Assembly: GCF_014697105.1 (NCBI RefSeq)
Contig: NZ_JACJRF010000018.1
Coordinates: forward strand, 42,756 to 106,755
Origin: Anabaena subtropica FACHB-260
Lineage (GTDB): Bacteria > Cyanobacteriota > Cyanobacteriia > Cyanobacteriales > Nostocaceae
Length of the DNA: 64,000 nucleotides
Direction of reading: 5' to 3'
The translations under genes were made by a program, and so were the position numbers. Position 1 is the first letter of the stretch. Each line of letters opens with the position of its first letter. This document shows positions 46,685-55,189 of the stretch, piece after piece. The notes under the pieces were generated by a model. That model made no database searches and was not told where the DNA came from. It was given only the letters and a program-made list of their open reading frames with translations.

Positions 46685-47275
46685 TTATCGGTAAATTGTT
46701 GATTGAAATTGCTCTCTAGTTTGTAATGGTTCCTGTGTATTGCGACTAAATGTAATAACCGCTAAACCTAAAGCAGAAAGGGCAACTATAGTAATCCCAG
46801 TTAGTAATCTGACTTGATGACGCAAATACTTAACTTCACGACTCAGATTTTCGGCTTGCAACTGCTGAGGTTGTTGAATTTCTGAAACCTCAACAGCTAT
46901 TTCTGGAGGTCTAGTGATAGAAACTTCAAAAGCTACCTGAGAGTATAACCAATTAGCAGCTAATTGGGAGCAGTTATTTTTAAACCAACGCCATGCGAAA
47001 ATTCTAAATACAGGTTTAGACATCCGCGCAATTGATTTGATTACTCGATTTAAAGGGCGGTAGCGAAATTTTTGGTTAATAATATTCACAGAACCAACAT
47101 CATAAAGGCAATCGAGAATCAATTTAATAGTTGGTGCTTCACTTTCAAATAAGTTTTGTAGCAAAAGCCGAACATCCCGCATTCGCTGTTCTTCAAGATT
47201 TTTCTGTGCTAATTGTTCTGAAGTAGTTAATGAGGTATTTAAACTTGTTCTCTTAATTATTGCCATATTTATCAA
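46685..47275 (-). CDS. Hypothetical protein with C-terminal membrane helix, 193-196 residues
   Basis: An N-terminal cytosolic helical domain (LAQKNLEEQRMRDVRLLLQNLFESEAPTIKLILDCLYDVG) is followed by a basic, aromatic segment (PVFRIFAWRWFKNNCSQLAANWLYSQVAFE). A coiled stretch EVKYLRHQVRLL leads to a single membrane helix (TGITIVALSALGLAVITF) close to the C-terminus, a tail-anchored layout. I do not know the family. A start at the fourth codon (MAII) is equally likely. Confidence 0.6.
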   Translation of the reverse strand: MINMAIIKRTSLNTSLTTSEQLAQKNLEEQRMRDVRLLLQNLFESEAPTIKLILDCLYDVGSVNIINQKFRYRPLNRVIKSIARMSKPVFRIFAWRWFKNNCSQLAANWLYSQVAFEVSITRPPEIAVEVSEIQQPQQLQAENLSREVKYLRHQVRLLTGITIVALSALGLAVITFSRNTQEPLQTREQFQSTIYR

Positions 47276-47587
47276 ATAATAAATTATGTATTTTAAATAT
47301 GAGCATCCGGAGAAAGCAGTACAGAAAATGTAGAAAAACTAACTCAATAATCAGACTTTCAGACAAAAACTTAGAGCTTAACGCTTGCCTTAGACTTAAC
47401 TGAGGTTATTCCCACGCTTGCATTTGTCAGCAAGCTCACTGAGAATAAATGTATATAAAAGCTATTTTACGACATCATCACTATAAATCTATAGTAGTAA
47501 TAGTAAAAAAGCCCAAAAAATAGCCATTTATTTTGAGAATACTATGAAAAAAGTGGGATTTATTGCTTTATCAACAGACTAAAGACG
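47276..47587. other. Intergenic region, no gene seen
   Basis: About 310 bases between divergent genes, AT-rich, presumably with both promoters. I see no RNA gene or repeat array. Confidence 0.4.
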
Positions 47588-48442
47588 ATGCCTGTACGCC
47601 AAACCTTATCAACACCTGATATCAATCTGTCTTACTTAGAGTGGAACCAAGGCAAAGAACCTTTACTACTGTTACATGGTTTAGGCGACCATGCCCTAGC
47701 CTGGTCTAGCTTAGGAGATTATTTAGCGGCAGACTATCATATAGTAGCGCCAGATATGCGGGGTCATGGCGAAAGCAGCAAGCCAGACAAAGATTATAGC
47801 TTTGAGAGTGCGATCGCTGACTTAGAAGCACTGATGAATCATTTGGGATGGTCATCTGCACACATTGTCAGTCATTCGTGGACAGGTAAATTAACCGCTA
47901 TCTGGGCGAGACAACATCCCCAACGTCTGCGAAGTATGGTGCTAGTTGATCCCATCTTCATTTGGAAAATGCCCAACCTCTTCAGGCTAAGTTTTCCCCT
48001 GCTTTACCGCTTCTTATCCTTTCTCAAAGCAATGGGGCCTTTCTCCAGCTACGAACAAGCTGAACAAATAGCACAGCAATTAAATCAATTCCAAGGCTGG
48101 AGTTCCTTGCAACAGCAAGTATTTCAAGCCGGACTTGAACAAAAACCCGATGGTAGGTGGGGTAGCAAATTCACAATTGCAGCTCGTGATGGCATCTTTG
48201 ATGAAATATTGCGTGTACCCGGCTTCACGATCCCCTTAGAAACCCCCGCTTTGTTTGTCCAGTCAGAACAAGGACTCAACCGCCAAGAATGGCAAATCAA
48301 ACCTTACAAAACTTATCTCCGAAACTTTCGTCTCTGCCGAATTCCCGGTAATCATTGGCCTTTTTTAACCGCACCAGCAGCCTTTAATCAGACAATAGCA
48401 GCATTCTTAGCAGAATATCAGGAAAACAAGTCTCATGATTGA
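47588..48442 (+). CDS. Alpha/beta hydrolase
   Basis: A 284-residue alpha/beta hydrolase. Motifs: the oxyanion HG in LLLHGLGDHALAW, DMRGHGESSKPDKDY, the nucleophile elbow SHSWTGKL (S-x-W-T-G rather than the usual G-x-S-x-G, with the first Gly replaced), Asp on the strand LVDPIFIW, and the catalytic His in RIPGNHWPFLTAP. The changed elbow suggests a modified or perhaps inactive nucleophile region. Substrate unknown. It is followed by the kinase-like gene 96 bases downstream. Confidence 0.85.
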   Translation: MPVRQTLSTPDINLSYLEWNQGKEPLLLLHGLGDHALAWSSLGDYLAADYHIVAPDMRGHGESSKPDKDYSFESAIADLEALMNHLGWSSAHIVSHSWTGKLTAIWARQHPQRLRSMVLVDPIFIWKMPNLFRLSFPLLYRFLSFLKAMGPFSSYEQAEQIAQQLNQFQGWSSLQQQVFQAGLEQKPDGRWGSKFTIAARDGIFDEILRVPGFTIPLETPALFVQSEQGLNRQEWQIKPYKTYLRNFRLCRIPGNHWPFLTAPAAFNQTIAAFLAEYQENKSHD

Positions 48443-48501
48443 TAGATGGATAGGAGACAAAAGAATTAATTGAGAGAGACAAGTCAACACTCATGTAATT
48501 C

Positions 48502-48529
48502 TTTTGACTTTTGATTCTTGACTTTTGAC
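48502..48529 (+). repeat. Tandem heptamer repeat (STRR type), four units
   Basis: TTTTGAC, TTTTGAT, TCTTGAC, TTTTGAC in tandem end 9 bases before the start codon of the kinase-like gene, where the ribosome site should be. Confidence 0.75.
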
Positions 48530-48538
48530 TTATCTATC

Positions 48539-50212
48539 ATGAGCCTTTGTATCAATCCAGTTTGCCCCAAGCCTAACCATCCCAATAACAACGAAAACCG
48601 TTTCTGTCAAAGTTGTGGTTCCCAGTTGGAATTGCTAGGACGCTATAGGGTGACACAATTATTAAGTGATACAACTGGCTTTAGTACAATTTATGAAGCC
48701 TACGAACAAGAAACACCTAAAATACTCAAGCTACTAAAAGCCAACCTCTCCAAGGACCCCAAGGCTGTAGAACTGTTTCGTCAAGAAGCGGTGGTCTTAG
48801 GACAATTAAATCATGCAGGTATCCCCAAAGTCGATAGCTACTTCCAGCATCAAACCAGAAATGGTTCAGTTCTGCAGTGCATTGTCATGGAAAAAATCGA
48901 CGGGATAAACTTAGAAGAATGGCTACAACAAAGACAAAATCAGCCGATTTCCCAAACACAAGCGATCGCTTGGTTGATACAGGTAGCAGAGATTTTAGAT
49001 TTAGTTCATGGCAAGCAATACCTGCATTTAGATATTAAACCATCAAATATCCTGCTCCGACCCGATGGAAAATTAGTCTTAATTCATTTTGGTACAGCTA
49101 GAACTTATCACCGTGGAACCTCTACACCAACTTTGTTATCCGGTTACAGCGCCCCAGAACAGATGAACGGACAAGCTGCACCACAATCAGATTTCTTCAG
49201 TTTGGGACGAACCTTTGTATTTCTACTAACAGGACAGCATCCTTTAAATATGTATGATGTCCATCAAAATTTACTACAGTGGCGCGACAACGCTAAACAA
49301 ATTTCACCTCCCCTATGGAATTTAATCGATTGGTTAATAGCACCCGAATTAAAAAATCGCCCTACAAATACCCAGGGCATTTTGCAGCGTCTCAGAAACA
49401 TTCAACAGCAAGTGACGGTGAATGTAGACGAAATACCGAAAAGTGAACAGCAAACTCAACTAAAATCTAATCTACCCTTACAATCATCCACAAAAACCTT
49501 CAACAAAGTACCTTTGATAGCATTTTTTGCAGCTCTGATAGTTTCTGTGGGATTACTTATTTTAGTAGCTTTCACGATAGGCTATCCAAAATTCACCTTA
49601 TTACCACCACCAAGCCAATCACCACAAAGAAAAGGCAGAATTGATTACTTTCCTTATGAAGAAGGTAAGGACAGTCAAGGAAGAATTGCTAAATTTAATA
49701 TAGCTGTTTTATCAATAGAATATAAATGGCTTTCAGGCAGTAATTTTCAGATTAAAAATAAAGATAGAGTCATCAGTTTAGATGTTTTAAAATTACGCTT
49801 AGAACAAGAAGGAATACAAGAGATAATGGAAAATCCTGAAGAAATTATCTCTGTAGGTACTGCTTCTTGTGAAATTAGTCCAGAACTTGCACAACGTATA
49901 TCGTTTGAACGCTCCCAAGAAATACAAAATTTAGTAAAAAGAATATTTCAAAATACACCAAGTGTTAAAGGTTATCGCTTATTAAATTTAGGAGAATTTC
50001 AAGACATAAATTGTCGAAACAATCGAGATTTAACGGCATATCAAAGAAGCGTAATCATTATTGGTTTACAAAGACAATCAAAAGCCGTTGTTATTGATGA
50101 AGCTTTGCGGAATAGATTAGAAAGCAGACCTTTTGGTGATTTCAAATTAGATGATTACTCTTTAGGTTCTGTAGATAGATTGAAGACTATCCCAAGTAAA
50201 GTTATACCCTAA
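48539..50212 (+). CDS. Serine/threonine kinase-like membrane protein with HFG in place of DFG
   Basis: A 557-residue protein from the ATG at 48539. The N-terminal zinc ribbon has CINPVCPKP and FCQSCGSQ (four Cys). A Hanks-type kinase domain (about 35-300) follows, with the ATP lysine in KILKLLKANL, the catalytic loop HLDIKPSNILL and the APE-like SAPEQMNG. The metal-binding Asp of DFG is His (LVLIHFGTAR, codon CAT), and the Gly-rich loop is atypical (LLSDTTGFSTIYEA). A membrane helix at about 330-350 (AFFAALIVSVGLLILVAF) leads to a roughly 200-residue extracytoplasmic domain with a Cys-containing segment. It is probably a pseudokinase or weakly active. Signalling across the membrane is inferred. 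Confidence 0.8.
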   Translation: MSLCINPVCPKPNHPNNNENRFCQSCGSQLELLGRYRVTQLLSDTTGFSTIYEAYEQETPKILKLLKANLSKDPKAVELFRQEAVVLGQLNHAGIPKVDSYFQHQTRNGSVLQCIVMEKIDGINLEEWLQQRQNQPISQTQAIAWLIQVAEILDLVHGKQYLHLDIKPSNILLRPDGKLVLIHFGTARTYHRGTSTPTLLSGYSAPEQMNGQAAPQSDFFSLGRTFVFLLTGQHPLNMYDVHQNLLQWRDNAKQISPPLWNLIDWLIAPELKNRPTNTQGILQRLRNIQQQVTVNVDEIPKSEQQTQLKSNLPLQSSTKTFNKVPLIAFFAALIVSVGLLILVAFTIGYPKFTLLPPPSQSPQRKGRIDYFPYEEGKDSQGRIAKFNIAVLSIEYKWLSGSNFQIKNKDRVISLDVLKLRLEQEGIQEIMENPEEIISVGTASCEISPELAQRISFERSQEIQNLVKRIFQNTPSVKGYRLLNLGEFQDINCRNNRDLTAYQRSVIIIGLQRQSKAVVIDEALRNRLESRPFGDFKLDDYSLGSVDRLKTIPSKVIP

Positions 50213-50235
50213 AATAGGTTGGCTCAAACTGTAAT

Positions 50236-51024
50236 TTATGCCCCCATTCCTGAATATCTTTTCAATCCTGCACGCCACAACAAGCGATTCAATCCTAAAA
50301 ATATTAATATCCAAGCCAATAGTGAGAAAAATCCTCGTCCTACATCAACAGATAGCCCTACCAATAAACTGACCGGAAAATCGATCAAGTACGGAAAAGG
50401 TGTAAATAATACAATCGCTTTTACTTGTTCAGGAAAAACATCCAAAGGTGCAATTAATCCAGATAAAAATAAGTAGAATAAAAACCAAAAATTTTCTATA
50501 GCATTAGCTCTTTCTGTCCAAAATGCGAACATAGCAAAGGTATATTGAATTACAAAGCGCAAAATAAAAGCCAAAGTTACAGCTAATGTAAATAAGAATA
50601 ATTGTCCTAAACTGGGCAACCAAAGCGCCTCAGGATATAAAATAAAAAACAACCCTATTAGTAATACTGCAAAAGGTATACGAGCAACCCTTTCCGAAAG
50701 ATGAGACGCGACGTGATGCCATACTGGATCTAAAGGCTGTAACAATTTAGGTGATAATTTACCTTCTACTACTTCCTTTTCAAACTCCCAAATTACCCAG
50801 ACAACAGAGATTTGTCTCACAACAAAAACTGTCAGAAAATAACGGGCAAAATCCGTAGCTGATAAATTAAACTGTCCACCTTGCGCCGCCTTAATCCAAA
50901 CCCCCATCAGAATAATGGGTAAAGAACCAGACAAAACCCATAAAATTAGTTCTGCCCGATACTCAACCATATAGGCGTAGTAGACTGTCAGCAAAGTCGA
51001 GGCTTTTCTAATAATTTTTTTCAT
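50236..51024 (-). CDS. ABC-2 type transporter permease
   Basis: A permease of about 262 residues with six membrane helices, of the ABC-2 class (DUF990-like). It starts at the ATG at 51024; the TTG at 51036 is the other option. Segments: YMVEYRAELILWVLSGSLPIILMGVWI, FLTVFVVRQISVVWVIWEFEKEVVEGKLSP, FRIPFAVLLIGLFF-type helices and ENFWFLFYLFLSGLIAPLDVFPEQV. It is 24 bases downstream of the ATPase gene and must partner it. Related systems usually have a second permease gene, which is not adjacent here. The substrate is unknown. Confidence 0.88.
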   Translation of the reverse strand: MKKIIRKASTLLTVYYAYMVEYRAELILWVLSGSLPIILMGVWIKAAQGGQFNLSATDFARYFLTVFVVRQISVVWVIWEFEKEVVEGKLSPKLLQPLDPVWHHVASHLSERVARIPFAVLLIGLFFILYPEALWLPSLGQLFLFTLAVTLAFILRFVIQYTFAMFAFWTERANAIENFWFLFYLFLSGLIAPLDVFPEQVKAIVLFTPFPYLIDFPVSLLVGLSVDVGRGFFSLLAWILIFLGLNRLLWRAGLKRYSGMGA

Positions 51025-51047
51025 GCACCTGATCAATTTTTAATTAT

Positions 51048-52028
51048 TTACACAATGCCCGCCTTAAAAACTTTCCCAATCACTTCCTCCACAGGTGGCT
51101 CAGTTACTGTTAAATCTATTACTTCTAAATCTGTTAGGATTTTTGATACTGTGCGCGTTAATATCTCCTGTGGAACCAGAAAACAAACCGCACGTCCTTC
51201 TAACATTTGCACATCACCATAAGAGTTGAGTTTTTCTAAAGATAGAGGTTGGGCTAACTCTACACGAACTTCTCGATAAGGTGCAAAACGTTCTAGCAGT
51301 CCATCTAAACTACCGTCGTACATGAGCTTTCCTTGGTGAATCAACAACACTCTTTCACATAAAGCCGTGATATCAGCCATGTAATGACTAGTTAATAAAA
51401 CCGTAGCCTGATAACGTTGATTATATTCACGCAAAAAATCACGCACTGCTACTTGTGCATTGACATCTAGCCCCAGAGTTGGTTCATCTAAAAACAATAC
51501 ATGGGGACGGTGTAAAAGTGCTGCTAACAGTTCAGCCTTCATTCGTTCACCCAAAGATAATTTCCGCACTGGTTGGTTAAGCTTACCCTCCAAAGCCAGC
51601 ATTTCTGTTAATTCCCCAACCCGTCGCTGAAACTCCTTATCAGAGATGTCATAGACAGCAGCATTAATTTTCAAAGAATCTAGTGCTGGTATATCCCAGA
51701 GAAGTTGCTGCTTTTGTCCCATTACCAAGGTAATTTTTTGTAAAAATGCCTCTTGGCGTAAAAAGGGATTATAACCAGCTACTTTCACCACACCACCAGA
51801 AGGATGAATTAATCCCGTCAGCATTTTCAGTGTGGTAGTTTTACCTGCACCATTTGGTCCCAGAAATCCCACTACTTCACCGGGTGCAATTTCAAAAGAA
51901 ACATCTTGAACAGCTTGAATCGAATGGTAGGTGCGGCGGAAAAAGTGGTTAATTGTCCCTTTAATTCCTGGCTCTTTTACTGCCACTGGATAAGACTTAC
52001 TTAGATTTTCAGCAATAATGATTGACAT
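51048..52028 (-). CDS. ABC transporter ATP-binding protein
   Basis: A 326-residue ATPase of an ABC-2 exporter. Walker A is GFLGPNGAGKTTTLKML, the Q-loop is MGQKQQLLWDIPA, the signature is KLSLGERMKAELLAALLHRP (LSLGE, one change from LSGGQ), and Walker B is VLFLDEPTLGLD, with the H-loop LLTSHYMADI. The family is that of the COG4586 ATPases paired with ABC-2/DUF990 permeases. It forms an operon with the permease gene downstream. Confidence 0.93.
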   Translation of the reverse strand: MSIIIAENLSKSYPVAVKEPGIKGTINHFFRRTYHSIQAVQDVSFEIAPGEVVGFLGPNGAGKTTTLKMLTGLIHPSGGVVKVAGYNPFLRQEAFLQKITLVMGQKQQLLWDIPALDSLKINAAVYDISDKEFQRRVGELTEMLALEGKLNQPVRKLSLGERMKAELLAALLHRPHVLFLDEPTLGLDVNAQVAVRDFLREYNQRYQATVLLTSHYMADITALCERVLLIHQGKLMYDGSLDGLLERFAPYREVRVELAQPLSLEKLNSYGDVQMLEGRAVCFLVPQEILTRTVSKILTDLEVIDLTVTEPPVEEVIGKVFKAGIV

Positions 52029-52060
52029 ATATCTTAAATCAATTAACCCCGTTCTCTGTA

Positions 52061-52093
52061 GCTCTGTGGTTTACAGTTAGTTAACCACAGAGC
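52061..52093 (-). terminator. Hairpin downstream of the ABC1/UbiB gene
   Basis: A perfect 11-bp stem (GCTCTGTGGTT at 52061-52071, AACCACAGAGC at 52083-52093) lies about 90 bases after the stop of the gene at 52181-53824 and 33 bases before the ABC transporter ATPase start. It resembles the leuS hairpin in composition. Confidence 0.55.
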
Positions 52094-52144
52094 CACAAAG
52101 ACACAAAGGGCTAAAATTACTGAACTGTTGATATAAGAAATTTC

Positions 52145-52174
52145 TTTGTTAAAGCAAACTTTGTTAAAGCAAAC
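52145..52174. repeat. Tandem 15-bp duplication
   Basis: TTTGTTAAAGCAAAC occurs twice head to tail just downstream of the UbiB gene stop. The unit is itself partly palindromic (TTTG...CAAA). Confidence 0.85.
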
Positions 52175-52180
52175 TAAGGT

Positions 52181-53824
52181 TTATTTTAAACGACCCGATC
52201 GCAATATACTCACAATTAGCCACAAACCCAACAAACTTGCCACGGCGAACAGGACGCTGCTTAAAAAAGACAACTCACTTGTCTGGGCTTTAGTAGATAT
52301 AATTGCTGCACCCATAATCAGTGAACCTACTAATATACTGAAGGACAAACGGTTAGCCGCATCGTCCATTGTCCGGCGCACACCATCTAAACCATGTAGT
52401 GAAAGATTCAACCGCATAGTTTCCGATGTTACTCTGTCTAAGAGTAGTTCGATTTGTCGGGGAGATTGTAAAGAGAGACTTTTTAAATCTAAGGCTGTTC
52501 TCAGGAGCGATCGCACTGGATTATCCCCCAATAACTGCCGCCGAAACAAGTCTGTAATTAATGGTTGAATTTCATCAAATAAATTTACCTCTGGATTAAA
52601 TGTCTGGGCTACCCCTTCCAAATTCGCTATAGTTTTGGCATACAAACCCATATTGCTGGGTAAACGAATCTTATTATTCCGGGCAATTTGTAAAATTTCA
52701 TAAAATACTTGACTAAAATTCATCTCAGTCAAGCTGACGTTATAGTATTTCCGCAACATCCGGTCATAATCGTTTTCCAACCGGGATACAATCACAGGTT
52801 GCGCTGAATCTGCCAATTGCAATGTTAATTGGGCGCATCTCCCCGCATCCAAATCCACGATCGCCAGCAACATTTCTGTTAATATCTGCTGAGTACGGGG
52901 ATCAAGTCTGCCCACCATGCCACAATCTAACAAGGCAACACGACCATCACTCAAATAAAAGATATTGCCCGGATGGGGATCAGCGTGGAAAAAGCCATCA
53001 ACATATAACTGCTGAAAGAAAGCGCGAAATAACAGAGTGGTAACTGCTTTACGTTCAGATGCAGGGTCTTTACCGTTATTGTTGTTCAAACTCGCTGACA
53101 GTATCGGTACACCATCTAGCCATTCCATCACCAGTAATTTTTCTGTAGTTAAGTGCCAGTAAATCTCAGCAACTACAAGCTGTGTAGGATCAAACCAGCG
53201 ACTACGAGATAAATTCCGGCGCAATAGGTCTGTATGACCGGCTTCCCGTGTAAAATCTAACTCTGCTTCTAAAGCTTTCGTAAACTCTTCAGCAATCGAT
53301 TTAATTTCGTAGTTCTGCCCAAAATCGGTACGCGCCACCAAATCAGCAATCCCTAGAATTAAAGCAATATCTTGGGCAATCGTAATATCGATCCCCGGTC
53401 GTTGCACCTTCAGCGCCACTTCCCGACCATCTATTAATGTAGCGCGATGGGTCTGGGCAATTGATCCCGCCGCCACCGGTACGGGATTAATCTTACTGAA
53501 AGTCTCTTCCAGAGGGCGCTTTAGTTGTTTGCGGATGAGGATTTCAATTTCTGTCCAAGGAACAGGTGGTACTTCATCTTGTAGTGTAGACAGTTCCTCA
53601 ATGTAAGCTGCGCTCAGTAAATCTGGACGAGTAGACATGAGTTGACCGAGTTTCACATAAACCGGGCCTAAATCCACCATAATATTTTTTAACACCGCCG
53701 GAGTCGGTAGCTGGGGTTCATCAGCTTTACCGCCTGTTAGCACCCGCCGCATATAATCCCAGCCATTGCGGAGGACGACTTCAATAATTTCTCTTTGACG
53801 AGGAACAGTTTGGGTCAGGAACAT
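52181..53824 (-). CDS. ABC1/UbiB/AarF-family protein kinase-like
   Basis: A 547-residue atypical kinase of the AarF/UbiB (ABC1K) family, which regulates prenylquinone and tocopherol metabolism in membranes. The family's KxGQ motif is in VYVKLGQLMSTRPDLL, the Ala-rich loop that replaces the Gly-rich loop is VPVAAGSIAQTHRA, and the ATP lysine is in EVALKVQRPG. The catalytic loop is DGFFHADPHPGNIF, and the DFG position reads LLDCGMVGRL, keeping Asp but not Phe. C-terminal hydrophobic segments (FSILVGSLIMGAAII, LFAVASLLGLWLIV) anchor it in the membrane. Confidence 0.92.
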   Translation of the reverse strand: MFLTQTVPRQREIIEVVLRNGWDYMRRVLTGGKADEPQLPTPAVLKNIMVDLGPVYVKLGQLMSTRPDLLSAAYIEELSTLQDEVPPVPWTEIEILIRKQLKRPLEETFSKINPVPVAAGSIAQTHRATLIDGREVALKVQRPGIDITIAQDIALILGIADLVARTDFGQNYEIKSIAEEFTKALEAELDFTREAGHTDLLRRNLSRSRWFDPTQLVVAEIYWHLTTEKLLVMEWLDGVPILSASLNNNNGKDPASERKAVTTLLFRAFFQQLYVDGFFHADPHPGNIFYLSDGRVALLDCGMVGRLDPRTQQILTEMLLAIVDLDAGRCAQLTLQLADSAQPVIVSRLENDYDRMLRKYYNVSLTEMNFSQVFYEILQIARNNKIRLPSNMGLYAKTIANLEGVAQTFNPEVNLFDEIQPLITDLFRRQLLGDNPVRSLLRTALDLKSLSLQSPRQIELLLDRVTSETMRLNLSLHGLDGVRRTMDDAANRLSFSILVGSLIMGAAIISTKAQTSELSFLSSVLFAVASLLGLWLIVSILRSGRLK

Positions 53825-54008
53825 TGTTGGTGGTGGAGAGTGGGAATTAAGAATTGGAACAGGCTATAGGGTGCAAGGGGGATAATATTAGAGTATGATC
53901 TCCCCTTTTCCCTCTACCCCCTGCTCCCCTGCCTCTTCTTAGCTAGTTATAATAAAAACCCCGCATTTCAACCTCTGCCAAGGGTTTTAACTTTTACAAC
54001 TTATATAG

Positions 54009-55073
54009 TTAGAGTAGGTCAGTAAATCGGGGATCACTTTGCAGAGTTTTGAGGATCTGCTTGATTTCTTGAGTGCGTTCTTTGTTGACAATGAGAGTAA
54101 CATTGCGATCGCGCACAATCACCACATCCTCTAAACCAATAGTAACAATTACATCCTCTGGATTAGTGGCGTAAACAATCGCTCCTTGAGTATCTAGACC
54201 TACATGAGTAGCCAATTCCACATTGGGATTATCTGGTTTTTTGAGTAACCGTTCGATTGCATTCCAATCACCTAAATCATCCCAACCAAATTCTGCTGGT
54301 AAGACATATACTAGATGAGTCTTTTCCATGAGTGCGTAGTCTATACTTTTCTTAGGTAACTGGGGATAAATGTCAACCCCATGTTTTACCAGTGGTTCGA
54401 TGATTTCTGGCGCATGGGTGTAGAGTTCCTTGAGAACAACTCCGGCTCGGAAAACAAACATACCGCTATTCCAGCTATATCGTCCCGTAGATAGAAAAGT
54501 TTCCGCTATTTCCCGGTTGGGCTTTTCAGTAAAGCGATTAACGTGATAAGCTGGCAACTCATTAAAGGTACCAATTTTTTCACCTTGCTCAATGTAGCCG
54601 TAACCAGTTGATGGAAAAGCAGGCTTGATCCCCAAAGTGACAATCGCTGCTGTGCTTGCCGCTAATTGGGTAGCAGCATCCAACGTGCGTTTAAACGCCT
54701 CTTGATCAGCTATCCAGTGATCAGAGGGAAAAAAGCCTATAATCGCGTCATCACCATAACGCTTTTGAATCTCCAAACTGGCCCAAGCAACGGCCGCAGC
54801 AGTGTCTCTACCTTGCGGTTCAATCAACAAATTTTGCGATGGTAATTCGGGTAATTGTTGTTTCACCCCTTGTCCTAATTGACTAGAGGTGATTACCCAT
54901 AGGTCATTCCACTCGCCGGCGAATCTTAACAATCGCTCGGCGGTTGATTGTAATAAGCTCCTAGAGCTACCATCAAGACTTAAAAATTGTTTGGGTCGAT
55001 CTTGGCGGCTAAGGGGCCAAAAACGTTCACCTTTACCACCAGCCAGGATTACTGGGAACAATGGGCTACTCAT
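54009..55073 (-). CDS. manC: Mannose-1-phosphate guanylyltransferase
   Basis: Makes GDP-mannose from mannose-1-phosphate and GTP for polysaccharides and glycosylation. From the ATG at 55073 the protein has 354 residues. It starts PLFPVILAGGKGERFWPLSRQDRPKQFLSL, the nucleotidyltransferase signature (GG-x-G-x-R-x-x-P-x-S). Further motifs: IGFFPSDHWIADQE, GYGYIEQGE, RFTEKP, WNSGMFVFRA and FGWDDLGDWNAI. It lacks the phosphomannose isomerase domain of bifunctional enzymes. It diverges from the LytR-CpsA-Psr gene. Confidence 0.92.
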   Translation of the reverse strand: MSSPLFPVILAGGKGERFWPLSRQDRPKQFLSLDGSSRSLLQSTAERLLRFAGEWNDLWVITSSQLGQGVKQQLPELPSQNLLIEPQGRDTAAAVAWASLEIQKRYGDDAIIGFFPSDHWIADQEAFKRTLDAATQLAASTAAIVTLGIKPAFPSTGYGYIEQGEKIGTFNELPAYHVNRFTEKPNREIAETFLSTGRYSWNSGMFVFRAGVVLKELYTHAPEIIEPLVKHGVDIYPQLPKKSIDYALMEKTHLVYVLPAEFGWDDLGDWNAIERLLKKPDNPNVELATHVGLDTQGAIVYATNPEDVIVTIGLEDVVIVRDRNVTLIVNKERTQEIKQILKTLQSDPRFTDLL

Positions 55074-55189
55074 GTTGTCATACACACCAACGGTAGAACA
55101 TTTCAAGTGTACAGTGCGGTCTAACACTGGCAAGATTGGTAGCTTGCATTAACATAAATTTTAGGGAGTGGTTGAGTGGGGAGATAATT

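Noticed and set aside
50219..50476. 85-codon plus-strand frame
   Set aside because: It is the antisense of the ABC permease 3' end.
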